Shown: one piece after another, positions 34,197 to 41,005 of the stretch
Position numbering within the stretch: the stretch's first letter is position 1
Layout of the letters: each line of letters starts with the position of its first letter
Source: Sphingobium scionense
GTDB taxonomy: Bacteria > Pseudomonadota > Alphaproteobacteria > Sphingomonadales > Sphingomonadaceae
Direction of reading: 5' to 3'
Assembly: GCF_014197035.1 (NCBI RefSeq)
Contig: NZ_JACIEU010000026.1
Coordinates: 1-63,530 of the forward strand
Length of the DNA stretch: 63,530 nucleotides
Translations under genes and position numbers: made by a program
Notes under the pieces: model-generated
What the model was told of the DNA's origin: nothing
The model's input: the letters and a program-made list of their open reading frames with translations, nothing else
Databases searched by the model: none

Positions 34197-35108
34197 TTAC
34201 CCAGCCCTGGCCCGGAGCGGATCGTCGACCGGCATGAGCCCCGACCGATAATTGGCGATCAGCGCCTCCTGATCCGGGCGTAGCATGTCGATTGCGCCGA
34301 CTGGGCCGTTCTCCGCTTCATCCAGCAGTAGCGAGGGGCAGCGGCCCTCGTAAGTGCCGAGGTTGGGCCGATGGGCGCGGTAGCCCGCAAGGCCCATCAC
34401 ATCGCGCGGCAGTGTCCGGGCGACATGTGGCGGATAGGCAAGCCACGGCAACTCATAAGGCTTGAGCCATCCGAGGCTGTAACTGATGATCATCCCACGC
34501 CGCGGCATCGCAGTCACGTTGGCCCCGCCTGCATGTAGGGTGGATCCGAGGAACAGCAGGGCATCACCCGGCTCCATTTCTGCAGGAACCGCCTCCTCCA
34601 TGCCGATGAATATTTCGTCCTGGCGCCGGTGACTGCCAGGCCATACCAGCGTTGCGCCATTCTCGGCCGTGTAAGCGGAAAACGGCCACATGACGTTGAG
34701 AAGATATTCGACGCCGGGCGCATGGATGGGCCACATGTCCTGGTCCCGGTGTGGCGGCTGGGCGAGACCGCCCGGTTCGATCTCGATCGCCTGGGTGAGG
34801 TTGAGCTGGATCGTATCGCACCAGGGCCGGAGAATTCGCTCGGCAACGCCATGGATCAGGGGATCGAGAACGAAACCGGCAGTGCGCGGCGAACGGTGCA
34901 GAAGCCCATGAAATCGCCGCGTCGTCTCGCCGTAGAAGGGCCCCTGCGAGAGCGGTGTGGTTTCGAAACCGGCCCGCAGATCATCGCCCAGCTTTTCGAC
35001 CAGAAGCCGCGGCGCGGCACCGCGGACGATGCAGTAGCCGTCCCGGTCGAGCTGATCGCCATAGTGCGCGATGTCCTGCTGCAGGCTGTCGATAGCAATG
35101 AGGGTCAT
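34197..35108 (-). CDS. phyH: phytanoyl-CoA dioxygenase (PhyH) family protein
   Basis: A 303-residue Fe(II)/2-oxoglutarate dioxygenase-like protein. The metal-binding facial triad is His120, Asp122 (PPHRDQDMW) and His192 (LGSTLHAGG). A PhyH gene next to luxI is a known arrangement in Novosphingobium and relatives; its substrate is not established, and modification of an AHL or fatty acyl chain is a guess. ATG with GGGAG seven bases upstream. Only 12 bases separate it from luxI, so they are likely one transcript. Confidence 0.85.
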   Translation of the reverse strand: MTLIAIDSLQQDIAHYGDQLDRDGYCIVRGAAPRLLVEKLGDDLRAGFETTPLSQGPFYGETTRRFHGLLHRSPRTAGFVLDPLIHGVAERILRPWCDTIQLNLTQAIEIEPGGLAQPPHRDQDMWPIHAPGVEYLLNVMWPFSAYTAENGATLVWPGSHRRQDEIFIGMEEAVPAEMEPGDALLFLGSTLHAGGANVTAMPRRGMIISYSLGWLKPYELPWLAYPPHVARTLPRDVMGLAGYRAHRPNLGTYEGRCPSLLLDEAENGPVGAIDMLRPDQEALIANYRSGLMPVDDPLRARAG

Positions 35109-35120
35109 GACTATCTCCCT

Positions 35121-35747
35121 TCAGGCGGCTTCGCGATCGATCGCGGCGGTGGGAAGGATGCGCATCGGAACGTGGGTTCCGGCCGCCCGCAGCTTGTCAG
35201 GCGTGTCGGCATCGATTTCGATGAGGAGGGCGCCGGTCGGCAGACCCGAGATCATCTGCGGTATACCCAGTGGCCGAACCGTCCAGCCCAGCGAGAGGAT
35301 CTGGCTGAGCCAGCTGGAATCGGCAACGCAGCTATACCCTGCAATGCCGCGCTGGAGGGCGAACTGAACCACGGCTGTCGCGAGCGCGTTGCGGACTTCC
35401 AGCCTCCTGGCGGCCCGCAGGCCGCGCGAAAGGCATAGCCGGCTCAGTTCGAAGATTTGCGGGCCAACGGGCACGCTTGCGTCGCATAGCGAAGGAAAGA
35501 TCGTCCCCAGCACATGCGGACGGTTGGTGTGCAACAAGCGGATGGATCCCTGATGGGCGCCGCCGTCGTCGCTGGCGACGATGTAGATCGCGTGGTCATC
35601 ATCGAACTGGTCGATTTCGAACGCTTCGGCGACCACCGGGACGTCCCAGCCTAGCAGGTCCACGAACACCCGCTTGCGCGCATGATGCATGGCGTCGAGA
35701 ACCGGGTTGGCGCCCGGTGGTTCGTGTCCTTCGAAAATCCGGATCAT
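35121..35747 (-). CDS. luxI: acyl-homoserine-lactone synthase (LuxI family)
   Basis: A 208-residue protein with the LuxI core: ARKRVFVDLLGWDVP near residue 23, the acidic FDDDHAIYIVA stretch, GSIRLL and the conserved FELSRLCLSR. It makes an AHL signal from S-adenosylmethionine and an acyl carrier. The start MIRIFEGHEPPG at 35747 has a GGGAG site seven bases upstream; the frame also opens at 35804 but lacks a site. It lies 87 bases downstream of luxR in the same direction. The acyl chain cannot be predicted from sequence here. Confidence 0.93.
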   Translation of the reverse strand: MIRIFEGHEPPGANPVLDAMHHARKRVFVDLLGWDVPVVAEAFEIDQFDDDHAIYIVASDDGGAHQGSIRLLHTNRPHVLGTIFPSLCDASVPVGPQIFELSRLCLSRGLRAARRLEVRNALATAVVQFALQRGIAGYSCVADSSWLSQILSLGWTVRPLGIPQMISGLPTGALLIEIDADTPDKLRAAGTHVPMRILPTAAIDREAA

Positions 35748-35834
35748 GGTGATGCTCCCTGTCTGGCCGGAATCGGCAGAGAGCATCATCGGTGTGAGGG
35801 ACACCGCGAGTCTGTACCCGGAACTGGGACTTGA

Positions 35835-36590
35835 TCAGTGCATCGACAACAACTCGGGGTACGTGACGATGCCGTCGAACAGGGCGCGGGCGATGAGGTT
35901 GTTGCGCTGGATATTCCCATAGGCCCGCATGATCCGCTTGGCATATTCATGCGTCGTATGTTCCGAGAGATGCAGGATGTCGGCGATCTCGCCATAGGTC
36001 TTGCCGCGCCCGAGCAGGATCAACACTTCCCGCTCTCGGGGTTTGAGCTTGGGCGGCGCGGGGAGTTCAAGACCTGCCCGGAGCCTTACGACGCGCCGCA
36101 TCGCTTCAAAGGCAAAGGACACCGCGAAGAAGGCGGCAGGCATCGCCTCGGATGGCACTGTGTCGAGCCGGGACGTGGCGAACGTGCAGCTTCCGGCATA
36201 TTCGCCCGGGAGGTGCATCGGTACCGTATAACCGCCGCGCAGGTTCCGCTTCGCACCCTGTTCGAAGATGTAGCGCTGACGCGGCGTGAGCGTTTCCAGC
36301 ATCCGGGGGTTGGGCCAGAGGAAGCCGGTGTTTCGCCCGTCGCACGAGATCTGGACCGGGTCGTCGAGGAAATATTGCCCGGTGATGATCTCATTCAGCC
36401 AGTCGCTGTCGTAATTGGTGAGGCCATAAGCGCCGACCGGCGGGTGCAGCAGATCGACATGATGGCTGATCGCGAATCGGTCGAATCCCAAAACGAATGT
36501 CAGGCGTTCAAGGGCTTCATAGACCCGGTTATCGTCTGACGTCTCCCCCAGAATACTGACTATCTGCTTGTAGTCGTCCCTGTCGAACAT
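35835..36590 (-). CDS. luxR: LuxR-family AHL-responsive regulator
   Basis: A 251-residue protein with an N-terminal autoinducer-binding domain (about 20-165) containing the conserved tryptophan and aspartate positions (SDWLNEI, YFLDDPV), and a C-terminal LuxR HTH (about 186-245, LKPREREVLILLGRGKTYGEIADILHLSEHT). The ATG has a strong AAGGAGG site. Together with luxI it forms a complete quorum-sensing pair, which on conjugative elements often controls transfer; the target here is inferred, and no convincing lux box was found. Confidence 0.93.
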   Translation of the reverse strand: MFDRDDYKQIVSILGETSDDNRVYEALERLTFVLGFDRFAISHHVDLLHPPVGAYGLTNYDSDWLNEIITGQYFLDDPVQISCDGRNTGFLWPNPRMLETLTPRQRYIFEQGAKRNLRGGYTVPMHLPGEYAGSCTFATSRLDTVPSEAMPAAFFAVSFAFEAMRRVVRLRAGLELPAPPKLKPREREVLILLGRGKTYGEIADILHLSEHTTHEYAKRIMRAYGNIQRNNLIARALFDGIVTYPELLSMH

Positions 36591-36763
36591 CGTATGCCTC
36601 CTTAATTCATGTTCGGAAATTTCCTTTCAGGCATCCATTGGTCGCGCCATGTTCGGCGTTATGTTTGAGGGCGAACGTAATATTTTCGGCGTCTCGCGAA
36701 GTGGAGCGGGAGGAGGAAGACAGATGATCTGTAGTTTTCCTCATTCTCAGCGTGGAGCCCGCC

Positions 36764-37042
36764 ATGCCCACACAAAAAATCCTGACCGCGTTTCGCGAAC
36801 TTCTTCGTCGTGCGCGTGGTGCGCATGCCCGTTGGCAACGCAAGCGGCAGCTTGTGCGCCATACCCGCAAGCTTGAAGCGATACTGCGCGAAGAGCCGCC
36901 CTATGTCGCCGAGGCCGTCGACCTGTTTTTCCGCCAGAAACAGCCTGTCCCGGTCATTGCCGAGACACTCGGCATCGACGCCGAAGAGGTCCGGGACGCG
37001 CTTCTTCGTATTGTCGAACACTTCGAAGCGGATGTGCATTGA
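36764..37042 (+). CDS. unknown 92-residue basic protein
   Basis: A small, Arg-rich, helical protein divergent from luxR. The C-terminal part (PVPVIAETLGIDAEEVRDALLRI) has the helix-turn-helix look of a small DNA-binding domain, and the N-terminal helix is strongly basic (RELLRRARGAHARWQRKRQL). ATG 36764 is preceded by GGAG; a GTG at 36752 would add four residues. Function unknown; a nucleic-acid-binding role is possible. The shared upstream region carries a purine-rich run and a CAGAT-G-ATCTG palindrome (36721-36731). Confidence 0.6.
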   Translation: MPTQKILTAFRELLRRARGAHARWQRKRQLVRHTRKLEAILREEPPYVAEAVDLFFRQKQPVPVIAETLGIDAEEVRDALLRIVEHFEADVH

Positions 37043-37179
37043 TATGTCCATCTGCTTTCCGGGTTCTGGAGCAAGGCTCAGCCAATCCGCCGGACCAGCG
37101 TATCGCGCAACGAAGCCCGTGATTGTGGATTGTCCAGCCCCCGGCCCGTAGAGCGCGCAGTGGATTGGAGAGATGAGCA

Positions 37180-37812
37180 TCATTTCAGCCACCCCGCCTT
37201 GCGAAAGCTCACGATCCCCCGGCGCGCGACAACGAGATGATCGTGCACGACGATACCGAAGCACCGGGCCGCGTCCGCGATCTTCTCCGTAACATCCCGA
37301 TCGGCTCGCGACGGTACGGGCGACCCTGAGGGATGATTATGTGCGAGCAGGATAGCCGTGGCATCCAGTTCAAGGCACCGCTTGAGTATCTCACGTGGCC
37401 AGACCTGGACACCGGAAACCGACCCGACGCCCATGATCTCGTCGGCGATCAGTTCGTTGTTCGCGTTGAGGAACAGCACGCAAAAATGCTCCGCCCGCTC
37501 ATAGGCTATTTTGCCGCGCAGATAGGCGTGGACGGTCCGATCACTCGACAATATCGGTCGCTCGGCCAAAGGTGCCCGCAGCACCTGCTCCACGACGCGC
37601 TGGAAGCAGCGGAATGTTCGCTCGACATCCATGGCGTGGTCGAGCAGCTCGATCCGCTCAGCCGGACAGGCCGCCAGCGCACCACCCAGTGACCCGAACC
37701 GGGTGAAGAGACGATCGGCCAGTTCGCGGGCCCGGTCGGGCCGGGTGAGCCCGATCAGCTCTTCCAGGGCGCGTCGGCACCCCGGCGCTTCAGCCGGTCC
37801 TGATGACGCCAT
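37180..37812 (-). CDS. RadC-like JAMM (JAB) domain protein
   Basis: A 210-residue protein with a short HhH-like N-terminus (GLTRPDRARELADRLFTRFG) and a RadC-type JAB domain. The metal motif HNHPSGSPVPSRAD (His158, His160, Ser168, Asp171) follows the JAMM pattern HxH-x7-S-x2-D. Short RadC proteins are common on plasmids and ICEs, and a role in DNA repair is unproven. The start at 37812 overlaps the membrane-protein gene by 58 bases; no better start exists downstream. Confidence 0.8.
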   Translation of the reverse strand: MASSGPAEAPGCRRALEELIGLTRPDRARELADRLFTRFGSLGGALAACPAERIELLDHAMDVERTFRCFQRVVEQVLRAPLAERPILSSDRTVHAYLRGKIAYERAEHFCVLFLNANNELIADEIMGVGSVSGVQVWPREILKRCLELDATAILLAHNHPSGSPVPSRADRDVTEKIADAARCFGIVVHDHLVVARRGIVSFRKAGWLK

Positions 37813-38249
37813 GTCGCGGCGATCAGGACGATCTGCGCCAGCCAGCTCCATACCGCTATCGCATGCATGTAAGCGCGCGGCACGACATTCGGCACAGTCT
37901 GCAGCATGACATGGACGATGACCTCGTCCGCCAACATGGCTGCGACCCACATCGGCCAGAAGCGATTGCTCCGAAGGGATAGCCATAGGAATATTCCCAG
38001 GATAGCCAGGTCGGTCAGAAGAATACCTGTCTCGACGTGCTCAAAGCGGTGAATGGCGGGCGATGCAGCCAGAACGCTGAGACCCGCGCCTCCAAGGAGG
38101 GTTGCCGCCCCGATCTGCTCGGGACGGCCCCCTTTCACGAATGCATAGCCGCTGCTGACGACCAGTAGAGCGGAGAACAGGATTTGTCTCGTCATGACCC
38201 ATGGCAACATGATTTGTGAAAGCTCGTCAAACACGACGCGGGCGATCAT
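37755..38249 (-). CDS. multi-pass membrane protein of unknown function
   Basis: A 164-residue protein with about four hydrophobic segments (residues 17-37, 45-63, 76-92, 97-118) and a further one near 130-148, ending in a basic tail. It starts in an ATGA overlap with the 114-aa gene. No family recognised. As a member of an operon with a membrane-anchored HTH protein it may serve signalling or envelope sensing; this is inference. Confidence 0.7.
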   Translation of the reverse strand: MIARVVFDELSQIMLPWVMTRQILFSALLVVSSGYAFVKGGRPEQIGAATLLGGAGLSVLAASPAIHRFEHVETGILLTDLAILGIFLWLSLRSNRFWPMWVAAMLADEVIVHVMLQTVPNVVPRAYMHAIAVWSWLAQIVLIAATWRHQDRLKRRGADAPWKS

Positions 38250-38590
38250 ACCGCCCGCAGGTGCTGGCTGGCGGGCTCCGAGATAGCGCCCCTGACCTTG
38301 AGCAGGTCGCCATAGCTCACCTCGGTCAGGCCCATGTCGTCGCTGGCCCGTTTGAGATTGGCGTGGGTCGCGACGATCCTTTCGCGCGTTTCGGCCATAA
38401 GCACCATGGCTGAGGCGGAACTGGCAAAGGCGTCCTGGCCGATGGCCGCCGATAGACGGGCATCCAGGCGAGCCAGGGGGAGGGCCGCATTCAGTTCGGC
38501 AATCCGGGCGGCAGCGATATCGAGGGCCGCTTCAGCGGCGAAGAGACGTTCAGCGACGTTTCGGGCGATGGTCTGGCGTTGAGCGCGCAT
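38246..38590 (-). CDS. alanine-rich helical protein of unknown function
   Basis: A 114-residue protein almost entirely alpha-helical (AERLFAAEAALDIAAARIAE, then ASASAMVLMAETRERIVATH), probably a short coiled coil. Its start lies 100 bases inside the end of the HTH membrane-protein gene, a long but credible overlap because both frames have coding-like composition in this stretch. Its stop overlaps the next start by four bases. Confidence 0.65.
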   Translation of the reverse strand: MRAQRQTIARNVAERLFAAEAALDIAAARIAELNAALPLARLDARLSAAIGQDAFASSASAMVLMAETRERIVATHANLKRASDDMGLTEVSYGDLLKVRGAISEPASQHLRAV

Positions 38591-39198
38591 GGTTGCTCCT
38601 TCCCATCCTCACGGACAGGTTCAAGAATATGGTTTTTGGGATAGATGCTGCCGTACTGGCTCACGAGAGTGTTGAGCGCCGAGAGCAGCGACACTGCGGA
38701 ACCTATGATGACGAGCAACGCCGCCATCAGGAACACAAAGATGATCAGCGTATAAGATCCGGTCAGGTCATTGTCTTGCCTCCCTGCTGTACGGACGGGA
38801 GCCAGATCACGCAGGGCGCGTAACGAGCGAGCGCGGTTTCCATTGGCCAAAGGCCGTTGTTCCTCCGCGAAGCTGTCGACTGCCTGTGCTACTTGCGTCT
38901 GTGTGTCCGTAGGTTCGTCAACACCCACATCAGGGCAGGAATCGCGGTTCTCGCCTAGGGGCAATAAATGAGGGGGCAAAAAATGTTGGAATTCTGATGG
39001 GGCATTTTGTGCCTCCCAGGCCACGAACATCTGGGCTGCGACCCTGCGGGAAACCCCGCCCAATATCTGGCGCGCCTCGAATATGAGATTGTTCACGGTG
39101 CTGGGCGACAGACCCAAAATCAGGCCGATTTCCTTGGCGGAATAGCTCTTTGCCGCCTCGCGCAGACAGTCGCCATGCCGCCGGCTGAGAAGCTTCAT
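38491..39198 (-). CDS. membrane-anchored LuxR-type helix-turn-helix protein
   Basis: A 235-residue protein. Residues 3-47 form a LuxR/GerE-type HTH (LLSRRHGDCLREAAKSYSAKEIGLILGLSPSTVNNL). A proline-rich linker follows, then a single membrane segment near residues 147-173 (IIFVFLMAALLVIIGSAVSLLSAL) and a short periplasmic tail. It is therefore a one-component membrane regulator of ToxR-like layout. The start at 39198 was chosen for its ATGA overlap with the 69-aa gene; an ATG at 39228 is also in frame. Confidence 0.75.
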   Translation of the reverse strand: MKLLSRRHGDCLREAAKSYSAKEIGLILGLSPSTVNNLIFEARQILGGVSRRVAAQMFVAWEAQNAPSEFQHFLPPHLLPLGENRDSCPDVGVDEPTDTQTQVAQAVDSFAEEQRPLANGNRARSLRALRDLAPVRTAGRQDNDLTGSYTLIIFVFLMAALLVIIGSAVSLLSALNTLVSQYGSIYPKNHILEPVREDGKEQPCALNARPSPETSLNVSSPLKRPSISLPPGLPN

Positions 39199-39404
39199 CT
39201 TGTCCGAATGGTCTGTAACCAAGGGCATTTCCCGTCGCCCTCCTCGGGCAATATGAAGTCGCACCTTTCCTGCTGCGCGTCGTATCCGATCTTCCGGCTA
39301 TGCCTGCCGGTAACGGTGTCGAATTCGATCACATGCCGCTTCAGACTATACCTCTCCGATCCGCCTGGTGACAGGTCAAACAGGCGATTGGTCAAGGGAA
39401 TCAA
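39195..39404 (-). CDS. small hypothetical protein heading the HTH operon
   Basis: A 69-residue protein with no recognised domain. Support comes from its ATGA overlap with the next gene and from coding-like composition in its second half (KRHVIEFDTVTGRHSRKIGY). Two cysteines near residues 48 and 60. The 236 bases upstream (39405-39640) contain no gene and hold the promoter region and a purine-rich tract. Confidence 0.5.
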   Translation of the reverse strand: MIPLTNRLFDLSPGGSERYSLKRHVIEFDTVTGRHSRKIGYDAQQERCDFILPEEGDGKCPWLQTIRTR

Positions 39405-39522
39405 CGATATGTAGCCTTAAGGCAACGGTAGACGGTTAAAATCTATTAACCCGGTTCGTACCGGCGACGACTCGCTTTTTCACCCCGACGCCAATCCGAG
39501 TCGGGCGCGAGCGGGATGCGGC

Positions 39523-39539
39523 GAAAGGGAGGGGGAGGG
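39523..39539 (+). repeat. purine-rich element 1
   Basis: GAAAGGGAGGGGGAGGG, about 100 bases upstream of the primase-like gene, in the divergent interval with the HTH operon. Member of a six-copy set. Confidence 0.6.
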
Positions 39540-39640
39540 CGAATGGCGAACGAAACGAGGTATCGTCGTGCGAAGCTCCCACTGGATATCGCCCGTTGCC
39601 GACATCCGCATATCCCCCGCCCATGTAGGGAGCGAGCACC

Positions 39641-40519
39641 ATGGCCCCAGCACCTGACCTCGAGATCGAGGGTGAACGGTTGTGCCGACGGCTTAGCGGC
39701 AGATGGACGAATGGGCAGGGGCTCTGCCTGTGTCCTGCCCATAACGATCACGATCCGAGCCTGTCCATCCGCGTCGGCCGCCGCGCCCTGCTGTTCAAAT
39801 GCTTTGCGGGCTGTGACACGATCGCCGTCCTCCATGCGATCCGACGGCTGCATCTGCCTCTTCCCCGCCCGGCTCCCGATGTTCCATTATCGCGCTCGAA
39901 CCAGACCGCACCGCGACCGGGGCCAGCCTTGCGCCTCTGGGATGCATCTGCTCCACTCATCGGGACGCCCGCCGACACCTATCTGTCCGGGCGCCTGCTC
40001 CAGCCGCCGTGGCATGACCTGCGCTTTAACGCGCGCACACCGCTCGGACGCGGTCGCGACGTGGTATTCCGCCCGGCGCTCATCGCCGCGGTGCGCGAGA
40101 GGCACCGGATCGTCGCTGTCCATCGGTCCTTCCTCGATCCGGTGTCATTCACTCTCGCGAACGACCTGACCGATGCTCGCATGATGCTGGGACGACCCGG
40201 TCGCGGCGCGGTCCAGCTGGCCCCCGCAAACGACATTCTGGGTCTCGCCGAAGGGATCGAGACCGCGCTTGCTGCCATGCGGCTGCACCGGCTTCCGGTC
40301 TGGGCCACGCTCGGCGCCGAGCGCGCCGGGCATATTCTCCTGCCCGACAGTCTCGAACGACTCGTACTCCTGTTCGACAGGGATGGGCCCGGGTGGTCCG
40401 CGCACCAGCGCGCTTTGGAAGCCTATGCCCGGCCTGACCTGGAGATTCGCAGCGCCTGGCCGCCTGCAGGGTATAACGACTGGGCCGATGTGCTCGCCGC
40501 CCGGCTGCGCGCGGCCTGA
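39641..40519 (+). CDS. CHC2 zinc finger / Toprim primase-like protein
   Basis: A 292-residue protein. The N-terminal zinc motif is C31-P-A-H34 with C54 and C58 (CLCPAHNDHDPS, LFKCFAGCD), like the CHC2 finger of DNA primases. A Toprim domain follows, with AEGIETALAA near residue 205 and the DxD motif LLFDRDGPG near 248. Such proteins are common on plasmids and ICEs and are thought to prime replication of transferred DNA. No helicase domain is attached, so it is a short accessory form. Confidence 0.85.
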   Translation: MAPAPDLEIEGERLCRRLSGRWTNGQGLCLCPAHNDHDPSLSIRVGRRALLFKCFAGCDTIAVLHAIRRLHLPLPRPAPDVPLSRSNQTAPRPGPALRLWDASAPLIGTPADTYLSGRLLQPPWHDLRFNARTPLGRGRDVVFRPALIAAVRERHRIVAVHRSFLDPVSFTLANDLTDARMMLGRPGRGAVQLAPANDILGLAEGIETALAAMRLHRLPVWATLGAERAGHILLPDSLERLVLLFDRDGPGWSAHQRALEAYARPDLEIRSAWPPAGYNDWADVLAARLRAA

Positions 40520-40539
40520 GGGGATGCCAACGAGAGGAG

Positions 40540-40569
40540 GCTGCCCCGCGTCACGAGACGCGGGGCAGC
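40540..40569. terminator. strong bidirectional terminator candidate
   Basis: GCTGCCCCGCGT (40540-40551) pairs perfectly with ACGCGGGGCAGC (40558-40569) over 12 bp with a six-base loop, between the convergent primase-like and HU genes. There is no clear U-run, but stability and position fit a terminator for both. Confidence 0.75.
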
Positions 40570-40576
40570 GAACCCA

Positions 40577-40852
40577 TCAGCCGTTGAGGCGATCCTTCAC
40601 CGCCTTGGCCGGGGCGAAGCTCAGCTTCTTCGAGGCCTTGATCGCGATGGTCTCGCCGGTCGCCGGATTGCGGCCCTCGCGCGCCGGGGAATCCTTGACC
40701 TTGAACTTGCCGAAGCCGTTCAGCGAAATCTCCTCGCCCTTCGCGGCGGCATCGGTGATCAGATCGAAGATGCTGTCGACGGCCTGGCGTGCATCGGCTT
40801 TCGTGAGGCCGAGCGCCGCCGCCAGCGCTTCTGCGAGTTCGGAATTGTTCAT
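40577..40852 (-). CDS. hup: HU-family nucleoid protein
   Basis: A 91-residue protein with the full HU/IHF pattern: helical N-terminus (MNNSELAEALAAALGLTKADAR), GEEISLNGFGKFKVKDSPAREGRNPATGE beta arm, and FAPAKAVKDRLNG at the end. It binds and bends DNA without strong sequence preference. Plasmid-borne copies may support replication, partition or transfer complexes. It is divergent from the ParB-like gene. Confidence 0.95.
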   Translation of the reverse strand: MNNSELAEALAAALGLTKADARQAVDSIFDLITDAAAKGEEISLNGFGKFKVKDSPAREGRNPATGETIAIKASKKLSFAPAKAVKDRLNG

Positions 40853-40932
40853 GAAGAGTCTCCTGGAAAATGGCGAAGCTCGTTTCCTTAGTCGCGCAGT
40901 AGCCCATGGTCACGACCCAAAAAGGCGCGACC

Positions 40933-40954
40933 GGAAAGGAGAGGGGGAAGGGGG
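40933..40954 (+). repeat. purine-rich element 2
   Basis: A 22-base tract beginning GGAAAGGAGAGGGGGAAG, 51 bases upstream of the ParB-like gene and in the divergent interval with HU. Member of the six-copy set. Confidence 0.65.
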
Positions 40955-41005
40955 CAGCGCGCGCGGCCTGATTGTGCGGGCCGTCTCTGCTCCAGGAGTT
41001 ATCCT

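Noticed and set aside
35759..35779. Possible lux box before luxI (CTGTC to GGCAG)
   Set aside because: Only 12 bases from the luxI start, which is too close for a promoter-upstream site, and the dyad is poor. The ribosome site of luxI lies next to it.
39516..40169. Plus-strand ORF of 217 codons overlapping the primase-like gene
   Set aside because: Different frame from the zinc finger/Toprim protein, arginine-rich shadow composition; the primase frame carries the motifs.
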